Counted from the first letter of the stretch, positions 48,271 through 58,543 are shown. The stretch: 64,000 bases of DNA from Lentilactobacillus parakefiri (GCF_002157585.1 NZ_BDGB01000079.1:62001-126000); one strand, 5' to 3'. Notes: a model not told the origin generated them from the letters alone. Program-made: numbers and translations.

Positions 48271-50097
48271 ATGGCGAAGATCCCAGAAGATGTGATTGAA
48301 GAAATCAGGTCACAGGTTAACATTGTTGACGTTGTTTCCCAGTTTGTTCAATTGAAACAGTCCGGAAAGAATTTATTTGGTCTTTGTCCGTTTCATGAGG
48401 AGCGGACCCCATCTTTTTCAGTCTCGGAAGACAAACAGATTTTTCATTGTTTTAGCTGTGGTCGGGGCGGTAACGTCTTTAAATTTATCATGGAGCTGCA
48501 GAATGTTTCCTTCCCTGAGGCGGTTAAAAAGGTCGCTGAGATGGAAAACATTCCTGTCGAGGAGAAGTATTTCCGTGAAAGCGGTCCGTCACAGTCAAGT
48601 CCTGAAAATACGCAGCAAAAAGAACTCATTGATTTGCATGAACAAAGCGTTAAGCTGTATCATCACATTTTGACCAACACTAAGATGGGTCAGCCGGCGC
48701 TTGACTATCTCCACAAACGGGGAGTCAGTGATGAGACGATCACGACGTACCAACTGGGATACGCACCGGCTCAGAGACTGCTCAAACCATTCTTCGATGA
48801 ACGCAAGGTTGATTTTCAATTACTCCGGAAGTCCGGTTTGTTTTCTGAAGACCAGGACGGTAACCTACGAGATCGCTTCGTCGATCGGGTGATGTACCCG
48901 ATTCGAAATGGAACGGGTCAAACGATTGCCTTTTCCGGCCGGCTGCTGACGACTGATTCAGATATGCCAAAGTACCTGAACAGTCCAGAGACTGACATTT
49001 TCAACAAACGAAAAGTCTTATTCAATTTGGATTTGGCCCTGTCAAATATTCGTACTGGTGAACCGGCCATTTTATTCGAAGGCTACATGGATGTGATTAC
49101 TGCATTTCAAGCAGGGGTTAAATCCGGGATTGCCTCGATGGGAACCAGCTTGACCGAGCAACAGATCTATGACATTAAACGAATCACCCACGAAGTCGTG
49201 ATTTCCTACGATGGTGACACCCCTGGACAAAAAGCAATCAAGCGGGCCATTGATTCATTCAATGAACAAAAGAGTCATTTGGTCATGAAAATTATCTCGA
49301 TACCCGATGGGATGGATCCTGATGAATTCATTCGCAAAAAGGGCGCCGAAGATTTTAAACAATTGATTGACCACGCTCAGGCCCCAATTGAGTTTGAGTT
49401 AAATTATCTCAAAAAACAATACAATTTGGACTCTGAAGTTGATCAGAGCAGTTACATTGCTGAAGCTTTAAAACTGATTAGCAGAGTTGATTCCAGCATT
49501 TCGCGGGATCTTTACCTCAACCGGTTGGCGGATGAATTTTCAGTGGCCAAGCAATTACTGCAGCAGCAGTTAGCACCACTGATCAAACAATCTGCTCCAG
49601 CGGCTGAAACGCACCCGTACCATAAACAGGTTCAAACTGTTAAACAGCAAAAGCATTTCTCGTTAGTCGAGAAAGCCGAAATGCAGCTGATGAACCGCAT
49701 GCTGCACTACCATGATATTTGGTTAAAGGTAAGTAATGTTTCGGGGTTCTCATTTGTTGATGAACAGTACCAAATGTTGTACCTTTTAGCCGAGGGGTAT
49801 TTTACCAAATTCGATGATTATAATGTCGCCACTTTCAGCAACCTGATTTCCGAAGACTCACTGCAAAGTCTCTTAGTTGATGTCGATATGCTCGAGCTCC
49901 CGGATAATCCGACCAATGCTGAAATTGACAGTTATCTAAACATCTTAATGCATCGAGCCCCGGTAGAGGAAAAGTTAAAAAAAAAGCGGGCAGAACTCAA
50001 GCAAGCCGTTAAGATTGGTGATGTTGACAAGCAACGTGCCTTAACGATTGAGATTGTTAAGCTTGAACAACAGAAGAGAATGAAGCAACAAGTATAA
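48271..50097 (+). CDS. dnaG: DNA primase
   Basis: Makes RNA primers at the replication fork. 608 aa from ATG 48271 behind GGGAGGCG; the frame stays open upstream into the hairpin element but that part is not credible. CHC2 zinc finger ([14 protein letters not shown]...[10 protein letters not shown], about 40-65), TOPRIM domain with [16 protein letters not shown] and [11 protein letters not shown], and a C-terminal helicase-interaction domain. Followed by rpoD 17 bp later (macromolecular synthesis operon without rpsU, which is placed at 40.3 kb). Confidence 0.97.
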   Translation: MAKIPEDVIEEIRSQVNIVDVVSQFVQLKQSGKNLFGLCPFHEERTPSFSVSEDKQIFHCFSCGRGGNVFKFIMELQNVSFPEAVKKVAEMENIPVEEKYFRESGPSQSSPENTQQKELIDLHEQSVKLYHHILTNTKMGQPALDYLHKRGVSDETITTYQLGYAPAQRLLKPFFDERKVDFQLLRKSGLFSEDQDGNLRDRFVDRVMYPIRNGTGQTIAFSGRLLTTDSDMPKYLNSPETDIFNKRKVLFNLDLALSNIRTGEPAILFEGYMDVITAFQAGVKSGIASMGTSLTEQQIYDIKRITHEVVISYDGDTPGQKAIKRAIDSFNEQKSHLVMKIISIPDGMDPDEFIRKKGAEDFKQLIDHAQAPIEFELNYLKKQYNLDSEVDQSSYIAEALKLISRVDSSISRDLYLNRLADEFSVAKQLLQQQLAPLIKQSAPAAETHPYHKQVQTVKQQKHFSLVEKAEMQLMNRMLHYHDIWLKVSNVSGFSFVDEQYQMLYLLAEGYFTKFDDYNVATFSNLISEDSLQSLLVDVDMLELPDNPTNAEIDSYLNILMHRAPVEEKLKKKRAELKQAVKIGDVDKQRALTIEIVKLEQQKRMKQQV

Positions 50098-50114
50098 CTT
50101 CAGGAGGCGTTTTG

Positions 50115-51359
50115 ATGGCTACTAAAAAAACTGACGATAAAGTAACAGAAACAAAGACTGCCACAGCTAAGAAGGCTACCGCAGCTAAGAAAACGACTGC
50201 ATCAAAGACCAGTACCAAGGCTAAATCAACCAGAGCCAAGACAACAAAAGCAAAGACTACCAAAAAAGCTGACAAGCCATACAAAAAGGAATTTGACGCT
50301 ATTGTTAAAGCCAATAAACCAATTGGCCATATTACCTATGACGAATTGGCCAAGAAGATTGAAAAGCCTTATTCTCTGAGCGAAAAGGACATGGAAAGTC
50401 TTTTGGAGAGTATTGAAGACTCCGGGATCAGTGTTGTCGACGAAAATGGCGACCCAGATCCAAGAGCCATCGGTGCTGCCAAGAAAGTCACCAAGAAGGA
50501 ATTGTCGGATGTTTCCGCACCAACTGGCGTGAAGATCAACGATCCCGTCCGGATGTACCTGAAGGAAATTGGCCGCGTCTCTCTTCTGAGTGCCGACCAG
50601 GAAATTTCGTTAGCCAAGCGAATTGAAGCCGGTGATGAAGAAGCTAAGCAAGAACTGGCTGAAGCCAACTTACGATTGGTGGTTTCAATTGCCAAACGGT
50701 ATGTTGGTCGAGGGATGCAATTCCTTGATCTAATTCAAGAAGGTAACATGGGCTTGATGAAAGCCGTTGAGAAGTTTGACTACCGTAAAGGATTCAAGTT
50801 CTCGACTTACGCAACTTGGTGGATTAGACAGGCGATTACCCGTGCGATTGCTGATCAGGCTCGGACGATTCGGATCCCCGTTCATATGGTTGAAACAATT
50901 AATAAGTTGATTCGAATTCAACGACAATTGCTGCAGGATCTTGGCCGTGAGCCATTGCCTGAAGAAATTGGCGCCGAGATGGATATGCCGACTGAAAAGG
51001 TTCGAGAGATCCTGAAGATTGCTCAAGAACCCGTTTCACTTGAAACACCAATTGGTGAAGAGGACGACTCTCATCTTGGTGATTTCATTGAAGATCAGGA
51101 TGCCACTTCTCCGGCTGACCATGCTGCTTATGAGTTGCTTAAAGAACAACTTGAGAGCGTCCTCGATACGTTAACTGACCGTGAGGAAAATGTATTACGA
51201 CTTCGCTTCGGCCTTGATGATGGCCGGACCCGAACGCTTGAAGAAGTTGGAAAAGTCTTTGGCGTGACTCGCGAACGAATTCGACAAATCGAAGCCAAGG
51301 CATTAAGAAAGCTGCGTCATCCATCAAGAAGCAAGCAGCTGAAAGATTTCTTGGATTAA
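50115..51359 (+). CDS. rpoD: RNA polymerase primary sigma factor
   Basis: Housekeeping sigma-70/sigma-A. 414 aa from ATG 50115 behind AGGAGG; a TTG sits directly before it. The first about 55 residues are an unusual Lys/Thr/Ala-rich basic tail ([20 protein letters not shown]), resembling histone H1 tails. Then region 1.1, region 1.2-2 with [20 protein letters not shown] and [17 protein letters not shown] (-10 recognition), region 3, and region 4 with [19 protein letters not shown] (-35 recognition). Last gene of the dnaG-rpoD pair. Confidence 0.97.
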   Translation: MATKKTDDKVTETKTATAKKATAAKKTTASKTSTKAKSTRAKTTKAKTTKKADKPYKKEFDAIVKANKPIGHITYDELAKKIEKPYSLSEKDMESLLESIEDSGISVVDENGDPDPRAIGAAKKVTKKELSDVSAPTGVKINDPVRMYLKEIGRVSLLSADQEISLAKRIEAGDEEAKQELAEANLRLVVSIAKRYVGRGMQFLDLIQEGNMGLMKAVEKFDYRKGFKFSTYATWWIRQAITRAIADQARTIRIPVHMVETINKLIRIQRQLLQDLGREPLPEEIGAEMDMPTEKVREILKIAQEPVSLETPIGEEDDSHLGDFIEDQDATSPADHAAYELLKEQLESVLDTLTDREENVLRLRFGLDDGRTRTLEEVGKVFGVTRERIRQIEAKALRKLRHPSRSKQLKDFLD

Positions 51360-51362
51360 TTA

Positions 51363-51556
51363 AGAGCGCGACGAGACCCGGTTAGGGCCCAGAACATAAG
51401 CGAAAACATTCAATGACGAACGGTCCTTGTTCGTCGTTGAATGTTTTTGTTTATGTGGCCGGGTCCTGGGTCGTCGAAGCGTGTTTTCAAGGCCGAAGGG
51501 AACTCAAAGAAGCATAACAAACGCACCAGAGCGCGACGAGACCCGGGTGGGCCCAC
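51363..51556 (+). repeat. Intergenic hairpin element, copy 4 (divergent), with terminal direct repeat
   Basis: Hairpin 51369-51476: outer helix CGACG-AG-ACCC/GGGTCGTCG, GGTTA (51380-51384) opposite T (51467), helix GGGCCC/GGGTCC, AGA (51391-51393) opposite GGCC (51457-51460), a 28-bp inner helix and a 7-nt loop. The helix sequences differ almost completely from copies 1-3, yet both internal loops are identical and in the same places. The 19-nt head AGAGCGCGACGAGACCCGG (51363-51381) recurs at 51528-51546, followed by the palindrome GGTGGGCCCACC. Confidence 0.88.
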
Positions 51557-51632
51557 CAAGCAGGCTAGGCCGTTTTCATACGGCCGTCAGAACACAAAAT
51601 AGAAATTTCGCAATGTAAAACTTGCCTAAACG

Positions 51633-51675
51633 AGAGGTTGAGACAACGTGTCATTATGTCTTGGCCTCTTTTTTT
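51633..51675 (+). terminator. Terminator of the dnaG-rpoD transcript
   Basis: AGAGG-TTG-AGACA pairs with TGTCT-TGG-CCTCT, then T7. It lies about 275 nt after the rpoD stop, beyond the hairpin element. The rest of the 416-bp gap holds the small hairpin GGCCGT/ACGGCC (51568-51585) and the trmK promoter region (TATAAT at 51741-51746). Confidence 0.8.
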
Positions 51676-51775
51676 GCGCCCAAATTTTGCCTACTAATTA
51701 AAAAGCTTCTCGAAATCTGTCATTTTTCAATCGGATAATTTATAATGAATTTATACACAAAACGAGGAGCGAAAT

Positions 51776-52480
51776 ATGAATAGCACGCATTTATCAAAAC
51801 GACTACAAACCGTCAGTGATCACGTCGAACCCGGCAGCAGGCTGGCGGATATTGGCTCAGATCACGCTTACCTGCCGATTCATCTGGCCCAAACTCATGT
51901 GATTGACTTTGGGGTGGTCGGCGAAGTCGCCAAAGGGCCACTTGCCAATGCGACCTCAGAGATTACCAAGGACCATTTACTGGGTGTCCTTCACCCACGC
52001 CTTGCAGATGGGTTAGCGGCGATTGAACCCGGAGATGATATTAACGCGATTACCATTGCCGGAATGGGTGGCAATCTGATTACGCACATTTTGGAAGCCG
52101 GTAAAGAAAGACTAGTCGGCAAAGAAAAATTAATCCTCCAGCCTAATGTGGGGGAACCGGTTGTCAGAAGTTGGCTGATGGCCAATCAATACCGTATTCT
52201 TGCTGAACAAATTCTGAAAGAAGACGGCCACATCTATGAAATCATTACCGCCAAGAAAACCGCTAAACCCGTTAAGTATTCCGAGTTAGCTTTAAAATTT
52301 GGGCCATTTTTACTCAAAGAGAAATCACCGGTTTTTGTCGAAAAATGGCGGGAAGAAATGGGCCTTTTGGCGCGTGTCATCAAGAATATGGAACAGGCGA
52401 CCATCCCTGATACGGCTAAAATAGCCGCTATCCAGTCGGAAATTAATCTAATTAATGAGGTGATTAAGGTTGAAAGCTAA
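51776..52480 (+). CDS. trmK: tRNA (adenine(22)-N(1))-methyltransferase
   Basis: Methylates A22 of tRNA. 234 aa, TrmK/YqfN family. LSKRLQTVSDHVEPGSRLADIGSDHAYLP contains the SAM-binding motif (ADIGSDHAYLP); ITIAGMGGNLI is motif IV; LILQPNVGEPVVRSWL follows. Overlaps the next gene by 11 bp, as in the conserved sigA-trmK-yqfO order of Firmicutes. Confidence 0.95.
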   Translation: MNSTHLSKRLQTVSDHVEPGSRLADIGSDHAYLPIHLAQTHVIDFGVVGEVAKGPLANATSEITKDHLLGVLHPRLADGLAAIEPGDDINAITIAGMGGNLITHILEAGKERLVGKEKLILQPNVGEPVVRSWLMANQYRILAEQILKEDGHIYEIITAKKTAKPVKYSELALKFGPFLLKEKSPVFVEKWREEMGLLARVIKNMEQATIPDTAKIAAIQSEINLINEVIKVES

Positions 52481-53585
52481 GCAGTTAGTTGAAAGGTTCG
52501 AGCAATTTGCTCCCAAAAGGTTGGCGATGGCAAAAGATCCCATTGGGTTGCAGATTGGATCACTCAATCAAGAAATCCACAAAGTCATGACAACCCTGGA
52601 TGTTCGCCCGGAGGTTGTCGATGAAGCAATTGATCACCAGGTTGACTTTATTTTTGCCCATCATCCGGTTATGTTTCATCCGGCTCACAATCTTGATCTG
52701 GATGACCCTCAAAACGAGATGTATGCTAAAATTATTGCCAATCGCATCACGGTTTACGCTGCCCACACCAACTTGGATGCAGCTGACGGTGGGATGAATG
52801 ACTGGTTGGCGGAGGCACTACAGCTGAGTGATTTAAGTGGTTTAGTGCCCGCATTCGACGAGTCGGTTTTTCGATTAACCGTTCAAGTTCCCAAAGTGTA
52901 CGCGACAGCTGTTCGAATGTCGCTTGTCAATGCTGGTGCGCAAGCGAGTGCCGGTCAATATAGCGGCTATACGTATGAAATTGATGGAACGGTTTACTAT
53001 GTTCCAAAGGCCGGTGCCGATCCAACCATGGGAGCGGCTGGCGAACCAAACGAAATTGAAGATTCCCGCTTGGAGTTTGAAGTTCCCCAAAGAAACCTGC
53101 ACCATGTGTTAAAAACCTTATCAGATGTTCACCCATTGGAAAAGCCGCTCTACAATCTGATTCGGCTTGAGGATAAAAAACATCACTATACGATGGGGCG
53201 AATTGGCAATTTGCCACGCAGCATGTCCGTTCGTGAGTTCGCCGAAGACTGCAAGCGAACTTTCGCAGTTTCGGGCCTACGGGTGATTGCCAACAACTTG
53301 GAACAGCCAATCAAACGAGTGGCAATTCTTGGTGGTGATGGCGGGAAGTTTTTCCGCCTAGCACAACAGAAAGGTGCCGATGCTTATGTAACCGGGGATG
53401 TTTACTATCATACCGGCCACGACATGCTGGCTGCTAATTTCCCGGTAATTGACCCGGGGCACCACATTGAAAGCATTTGTATTCCGAAATTAGCTGATCT
53501 GTTCAAACGGTGGTCCGATCAGAATCACTGGCAGTTAGCTGTTTATCAGTCAACAATCAATACGGATCCATTCACATTTATGTAG
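52470..53585 (+). CDS. Nif3-like dinuclear metal-centre protein
   Basis: 371 aa from TTG behind GAGGTGAT. Family of YqfO/Nif3: N-terminal half with FAHHPVMFHP and YAAHTNLDAADGGMNDWLA, C-terminal half with YVTGDVYYHTGHDM and PGHHIE, which supply the two-metal ligands. A middle PII-like (CutA-type) domain of about 100 residues is present, as in the Gram-positive long form. Thought to be a GTP cyclohydrolase-I-type-2 or metal-linked hydrolase, but function is unsettled. Confidence 0.93.
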   Translation: MKAKQLVERFEQFAPKRLAMAKDPIGLQIGSLNQEIHKVMTTLDVRPEVVDEAIDHQVDFIFAHHPVMFHPAHNLDLDDPQNEMYAKIIANRITVYAAHTNLDAADGGMNDWLAEALQLSDLSGLVPAFDESVFRLTVQVPKVYATAVRMSLVNAGAQASAGQYSGYTYEIDGTVYYVPKAGADPTMGAAGEPNEIEDSRLEFEVPQRNLHHVLKTLSDVHPLEKPLYNLIRLEDKKHHYTMGRIGNLPRSMSVREFAEDCKRTFAVSGLRVIANNLEQPIKRVAILGGDGGKFFRLAQQKGADAYVTGDVYYHTGHDMLAANFPVIDPGHHIESICIPKLADLFKRWSDQNHWQLAVYQSTINTDPFTFM

Positions 53586-53603
53586 AAAAAGGAGATCACT
53601 AGT

Positions 53604-54842
53604 ATGGCAAAATACGCCGAATTAATTCCTAACTTTTTAACGTTTGTAAAGATTAATACCCGTTCTGATCCGCACTCAACCAGCATCCCCTCGGCCGATA
53701 GAGAAACGCAGTTTTTGGATCAGCTCAAGGACCGGCTGATCAAGATGGGCCTAACGGATGTCCACACCAATGAACAGAGTGCCTATGTTTTTGTGACCCT
53801 TCCTGGGAATGTTGACAAGCCCGTTCCAACTGTTGGTTTTATTTCACACATTGATACGGCCGATTTCAATGCTGAAAATATTAACCCCCAAATCATTGAG
53901 AATTACGACGGCTATTCGGTCATCAAACTCGACGAGAAGGGTGAATACACACTGGATCCGAAAGTCTTTCCCAGTTTAAAGAAGTATGAAGGTCAAACGC
54001 TGATTACCACCGATGGTTCAACACTGTTGGGGGCCGATGACAAAGCTGGTGTGGCTGAAATTATTTCTGCGGTCACCTATTTACAGAGTCATCCGGCCGT
54101 TAAACACGGCGATATTAAGATTGCCTTTGGACCTGATGAAGAAATTGGAACCGGTGCCGACCATTTTGACGTTAAAGATTTCGGCGCTGATGTTGCCTAC
54201 ACTGTTGACGGCGGCCCACTTGGTGATTTGAACTATGAGACTTTTAACGCCGCCGACGCTCAAGTGACCATTAAAGGGACCGACGTTCATCCAGCAGAGG
54301 CCAAAGGGATTATGGTCAATGCCATTCAAGTTGGTATGGACTTTCACGCCGCTTTACCGGACTTTGACCGTCCAGAAAAGACTCAGGATCGTGAAGGTTT
54401 CTTTCATTTGTATGATTTTCAGGGAACGGTCGACCACACCGAAATGGGCTATATTATCCGAGATCATGATCGTGACCGTTTTGAAGCCCGCAAACGGCTC
54501 TTCAAGGGGATTGCCAACCAAATGAACAGTGACTTTGGTGAAGACCGGGTTAAAGTGACCCTCAAGGATCAATATTACAACATGGGAGAGGTCATTAAGA
54601 AAGATCCGACCCCCGTCAAGATCGCGGAACAGGCCATGAAGAATGTCGGCGTAAAACCGCATGTGTTCCCGGTTCGTGGCGGAACGGACGGCTCTAAGAT
54701 TTCTTACATGGGACTGCCGACTCCTAATATTTTTGCTGGTGGCGAGAACATGCATGGCCGCTTTGAATACGTTTCTGAGCAAGCCATGGAGAAAGCCGTT
54801 GATGTGGTACTCGAAATCGCCAAAGGATATGCCGAAAAGTAA
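53604..54842 (+). CDS. pepT: Peptidase T (tripeptidase)
   Basis: Cytoplasmic zinc aminotripeptidase that finishes peptide breakdown, important for amino-acid supply in lactic acid bacteria. 412 aa, M20 family: metal ligands in GFISHIDTADF, LLGADDKAGVAEI and FGPDEEIGTGAD, with the catalytic Glu pair in the last; C-terminal FPVRGGTDGSKISYMGLPTPNIFAGG. ATG behind AAAGGAG. Confidence 0.96.
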   Translation: MAKYAELIPNFLTFVKINTRSDPHSTSIPSADRETQFLDQLKDRLIKMGLTDVHTNEQSAYVFVTLPGNVDKPVPTVGFISHIDTADFNAENINPQIIENYDGYSVIKLDEKGEYTLDPKVFPSLKKYEGQTLITTDGSTLLGADDKAGVAEIISAVTYLQSHPAVKHGDIKIAFGPDEEIGTGADHFDVKDFGADVAYTVDGGPLGDLNYETFNAADAQVTIKGTDVHPAEAKGIMVNAIQVGMDFHAALPDFDRPEKTQDREGFFHLYDFQGTVDHTEMGYIIRDHDRDRFEARKRLFKGIANQMNSDFGEDRVKVTLKDQYYNMGEVIKKDPTPVKIAEQAMKNVGVKPHVFPVRGGTDGSKISYMGLPTPNIFAGGENMHGRFEYVSEQAMEKAVDVVLEIAKGYAEK

Positions 54843-54844
54843 TT

Positions 54845-54861
54845 GGTCAAAAAAGGTTAAA
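54845..54861 (+). promoter_or_regulatory. CtsR box upstream of clpB
   Basis: GGTCAAA-AAA-GGTTAAA matches the tandem heptad operator (A/G)GTCAAA-NAN-(A/G)GTCAAA with one mismatch, starting 3 bp after the pepT stop. A possible promoter (TTGTTC near 54865, TACCAT near 54889) follows. Confidence 0.75.
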
Positions 54862-54914
54862 TTATTGTTCAGGGCATTCAAAATTTGATACCATAGCTTT
54901 AGTGGTTTGAAATG

Positions 54915-54942
54915 AAAGGTTCTTTTTGTTTCGAACCTTTTT
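54915..54942 (+). terminator. Hairpin with T-run between pepT and clpB
   Basis: AAAGGTTC (54915-54922) pairs with GAACCTTT (54933-54940), followed by TT. It may end pepT transcripts or, if the promoter near the CtsR box is used, lie inside the clpB leader. A second promoter candidate (TTGAAA 54957-54962, TACTTT 54979-54984) lies beyond it. Confidence 0.65.
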
Positions 54943-55001
54943 ATTAGAATGAATTCTTGAAAGTCAATTAATCAAAAATACTTTAATAAGGTGATAATTT
55001 A

Positions 55002-57614
55002 ATGAATCCTGATAATTTAACAGAGGCTGTTACTCAAGCAATTTCTCAGGCTCAACAAATTGCGGCAACGAGAAAGCAACAAAATATCACGGTGGCCCAT
55101 TTATTCAAATTTTTGGTTCAGCCTGGTGAATTGGCACGGGAAATTTATTCGCAACTTGGCTTGAATCTGGCAGATTTGAATACTGAGCTTGATAGTGAGA
55201 TTGATGCTATCGCGACGGTGGAAGGCAGTAACATTAATTACGGTCAGTCGCTTTCCTCAAACTTGTACGAGCTGCTGCAAAATGCGGAACAAATCAAAAA
55301 TGAGTTTGGCGATACCTACATTGCCGTTGATACCTTAACGATTGCTGTGATGCAGCTACACGGCGATAAATTTGCCGATTACCTCGCACAACAGGGACTG
55401 AGCGAGCAGAAAGTTCGAAACGTTGTGGAAAAGATTCGTGGCGGCCAAAAAGTGACAACCAAGAATCAAGAAGACAGCTATCAGTCACTGGAAAAATACG
55501 GGACTGATTTGGTTCAAGCGGCTCGCGATAATAAATTAGGCCCGATTATTGGCCGGGATGAGGAAATTCTTGATGTGATTCGCATTCTTTCTCGAAAGAC
55601 CAAGAATAACCCGGTTTTGATTGGCGCCCCCGGCGTTGGCAAAACGGCAGTTGTTGAAGGCTTGGCGATGCGGATTGCTTCTAATGACGTGCCGGAAAAC
55701 CTGAAGAACAAAACGATTTTTCAACTGGATATGGGCTCACTGATTGCCGGCACCAAGTACCGTGGTGAATTTGAAGAGCGACTGCAGGCCGTTTTAAAAG
55801 AAGTCAAAAAAGCCGAGGGTCAAATCATCATGTTTATTGATGAAATTCATAACATTGTTGGGGCCGGCAAGGCAGAAGGCAGTATGGATGCCGGTAATAT
55901 TTTGAAGCCAATGCTCGCCCGTGGCGAACTTCATTTAATTGGCGCCACAACCATTGATGAATACCGGAAGTATATGGAAAAGGACAAGGCACTTGAACGC
56001 CGTTTCCAGCGAGTGATGGTTCACGAACCATCCGTTGAAGATACGGTGACAATTCTTCGTGGCCTGTCTGAAAGTTTGGAGATTCACCATGGCGTTAGAA
56101 TTCATGATAACGCCCTTGTAGCAGCCGCCAAATTATCCGATCGATACATTACTGACCGTTATTTACCGGATAAGGCGATTGATTTGGTGGATGAGGCCTC
56201 CGCAGAAATTCGGGTTGAAATGAACTCCAGCCCAACTGAGCTCGATCAATCCAAGCGGCAGATGATGCGTTTGGAAGTCGAAGAAGCCGCTCTGAAACAA
56301 GAAACTGATGAGGCTTCCAAAAAACGACTTAAAGAAGTTGAAGAAGAACTCGCCAATATCAAAGAAAAGGTTAACCAGTTAAATGCCCGCTGGTCACAGG
56401 AAAAAGAAGCCATCAAGAAAATTTCTGACAAAAAGAAGCAGCTTGATCAGGCCAAAAATGACTTAAAGCAGGCCGAAAACACTTATGATTTAAACCAGGC
56501 TGCTGTCTTGCAGCACGGAACGATTCCACAGTTGGAAGCCGACTTGAAGAAGCTTGAAGATAATGATCAGCATTCTGATTGGCTGGTCAGCGAATCGGTC
56601 ACGGCCAACGAGATTGCCGCTGTGGTTAGTCGAGAGACGGGCATTCCAGTTACTAAACTCGTTGAGGGTGAACGAAAGAAATTACTGCACTTGGCAGATA
56701 ATCTGCACAAACGGGTAATTGGCCAAGACGCAGCTGTTACGGCTGTCTCCGATGCGGTTATTCGCTCGCGTGCCGGCCTTCAAGACCCAAGCAAGCCACT
56801 GGGGTCATTCCTGTTTCTAGGCCCGACAGGCGTCGGTAAGACTGAATTAGCCAAGGCACTGGCTGAAGATCTATTTGATTCTGAAAATCACATGGTTCGA
56901 ATTGACATGTCCGAGTACATGGAAAAAGAATCCGTTTCCCGATTAGTGGGGGCGGCACCTGGGTACATCGGTTATGAAGAAGGCGGCCAGTTGACCGAAG
57001 CGGTGCGCCGAAACCCATACACGATTGTCCTATTTGATGAAATTGAAAAGGCTCATCCAGACGTCTTTAATATTTTGCTTCAAGTCTTGGATGATGGTCG
57101 TTTAACCGACAGTCAGGGGCGGACGATTGATTTTAAGAATACAATTTTAATTATGACGTCCAACTTGGGTTCGGACATCCTGCTTGAAGGCACCGACGAA
57201 AATGGCGTTATTTCTCAACAAGCAAAAGATCAAGTCAATCAACTGTTAAAAGCCTCGTTTAAGCCGGAATTTTTGAACCGAATCGATGATGTGATTACCT
57301 TCACACCATTGAGCAAATCTGACATTGAAAAGATTGTCCAGAAGCTGATTAATCAGTTATCTGGCCGCACCAAAGCTCAGGATATCAGGTTATCCATTTC
57401 TGATGAAGCTAAACGCTTTATTGCTGATAACGGCTATGAACCGCAATATGGCGCTAGGCCGCTTCAGCGATATGTCACCAACGTGGTGGAAACACCATTG
57501 GCGCGCATGATCGTTGGCGACCAAATTAAGGCTCACAGTGTCGTTCACATTAACCTTGATCATGACCATTTAAGCTTTGTCCCTGAACAATTGCCAGCTG
57601 ACGTGCAGATTTAA
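55002..57614 (+). CDS. clpB: ATP-dependent disaggregase ClpB
   Basis: Hsp100 chaperone that pulls proteins out of aggregates together with DnaK/DnaJ/GrpE. 870 aa. N-terminal Clp repeat domain (1-145), NBD1 with GAPGVGKT (near 208) and [12 protein letters not shown], the ClpB middle-domain coiled coil (about 405-525, Lys/Glu/Gln-rich), NBD2 with GPTGVGKT (near 607) and a C-terminal domain with the NRIDDVITF sensor block. No ClpP-binding loop is evident. Its CtsR box sets it apart from the CIRCE-controlled dnaK operon. Confidence 0.97.
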   Translation: MNPDNLTEAVTQAISQAQQIAATRKQQNITVAHLFKFLVQPGELAREIYSQLGLNLADLNTELDSEIDAIATVEGSNINYGQSLSSNLYELLQNAEQIKNEFGDTYIAVDTLTIAVMQLHGDKFADYLAQQGLSEQKVRNVVEKIRGGQKVTTKNQEDSYQSLEKYGTDLVQAARDNKLGPIIGRDEEILDVIRILSRKTKNNPVLIGAPGVGKTAVVEGLAMRIASNDVPENLKNKTIFQLDMGSLIAGTKYRGEFEERLQAVLKEVKKAEGQIIMFIDEIHNIVGAGKAEGSMDAGNILKPMLARGELHLIGATTIDEYRKYMEKDKALERRFQRVMVHEPSVEDTVTILRGLSESLEIHHGVRIHDNALVAAAKLSDRYITDRYLPDKAIDLVDEASAEIRVEMNSSPTELDQSKRQMMRLEVEEAALKQETDEASKKRLKEVEEELANIKEKVNQLNARWSQEKEAIKKISDKKKQLDQAKNDLKQAENTYDLNQAAVLQHGTIPQLEADLKKLEDNDQHSDWLVSESVTANEIAAVVSRETGIPVTKLVEGERKKLLHLADNLHKRVIGQDAAVTAVSDAVIRSRAGLQDPSKPLGSFLFLGPTGVGKTELAKALAEDLFDSENHMVRIDMSEYMEKESVSRLVGAAPGYIGYEEGGQLTEAVRRNPYTIVLFDEIEKAHPDVFNILLQVLDDGRLTDSQGRTIDFKNTILIMTSNLGSDILLEGTDENGVISQQAKDQVNQLLKASFKPEFLNRIDDVITFTPLSKSDIEKIVQKLINQLSGRTKAQDIRLSISDEAKRFIADNGYEPQYGARPLQRYVTNVVETPLARMIVGDQIKAHSVVHINLDHDHLSFVPEQLPADVQI

Positions 57615-57641
57615 GTCCAGCCGATTAGGGAGGAATTTGGT

Positions 57642-58523
57642 GTGCCTAATGATTACAAGCTTCCAACTGAAAATCACACTCAACTGGCCGTCGCTGTATT
57701 TCCGGCTAATCAGCCCAAGGGCATCATTCAATTGATCCATGGTGCCCTTGAACATAAAGAACGGTATTATGAGTTTGCTCAATTTTTGAGTGAACACGGT
57801 TATATTGCGGTGATTTCGGATAATCGCGGTCATGGCCAGTCAATTTCTGACGATGACCCCTTCGGAATAATGCGCAGTCTGCCACAATTGATTCACGATC
57901 AGTTTTTGATCACCCAGTTTATCAAAGCACAGCACCCCAATCTGCCTATCAGCCTATTTGGCCATTCTTTTGGGTCTATTTTGGCGCGGCTGTATTTGCA
58001 GCATCATGATGTTGAGCTTGATGCGGTTGCCTTAACCGGGACGACTAACTATATCCCAGTTGTCCCGCTTGGATTGTTCATTGGCTGGGCATTCTTGAAA
58101 GGCCATTCTGAAAGTGCCAAATGGTCTTTACTTTCCAAAATTTCGGGCTTAACCCCGGGTGATCATGCTTGGTTGAGTTATGATCAGGAAAACATTCGCC
58201 GGGTCACTGAGGATCCGCTAATGATGGATGAATACCCGGTTAAAAGTTTGGTGACGCTTTGGCAGGGTGATTTCCTGCTCAAACGCATTCGCAAGTTTGA
58301 GTGTGCCAACCCGCAGCTGCCAATTCTGAGTTTAGTGGGCACTGATGATAAATTCAGTGGTGGACGTAAGGGGTTGGCAGACACAATTTTGACCCTTCAT
58401 AAGATTGGGTATCAAAATGTCGTGAGTCTTCAAGAGCCACATATGAAGCATGAAGTCCTCCAAGAAACGAATCGGATCCTTGTTTTCGAACGCTTATTGA
58501 AGTTCTTTGATACCCATCACTAA
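57642..58523 (+). CDS. Alpha/beta hydrolase, lysophospholipase-like
   Basis: 293 aa from GTG behind GGGAGGAA. Serine hydrolase of the Hydrolase_4 / monoacylglycerol-lipase type: IQLIHGALEHKERY, SDNRGHGQS, the nucleophile elbow LFGHSFGSI (Ser near residue 112), and late Asp and His residues (GTDDKFSGG; EPHMKHEVL) complete the triad. No signal peptide, so cytoplasmic. Substrate probably a lysophospholipid or small ester. Confidence 0.9.
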   Translation: MPNDYKLPTENHTQLAVAVFPANQPKGIIQLIHGALEHKERYYEFAQFLSEHGYIAVISDNRGHGQSISDDDPFGIMRSLPQLIHDQFLITQFIKAQHPNLPISLFGHSFGSILARLYLQHHDVELDAVALTGTTNYIPVVPLGLFIGWAFLKGHSESAKWSLLSKISGLTPGDHAWLSYDQENIRRVTEDPLMMDEYPVKSLVTLWQGDFLLKRIRKFECANPQLPILSLVGTDDKFSGGRKGLADTILTLHKIGYQNVVSLQEPHMKHEVLQETNRILVFERLLKFFDTHH

Positions 58524-58543
58524 AAATTTAATTGAAAAGACAA

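Noticed and set aside
51427-51618. 63-residue open frame after rpoD
   Set aside because: It lies in the hairpin element, has no ribosome-binding site and its composition reflects the repeat arms.
54957-54978. Second full CtsR box near the distal clpB promoter
   Set aside because: Only one half (AGTCAAT) fits; the second lacks the G and the spacing is one base short.
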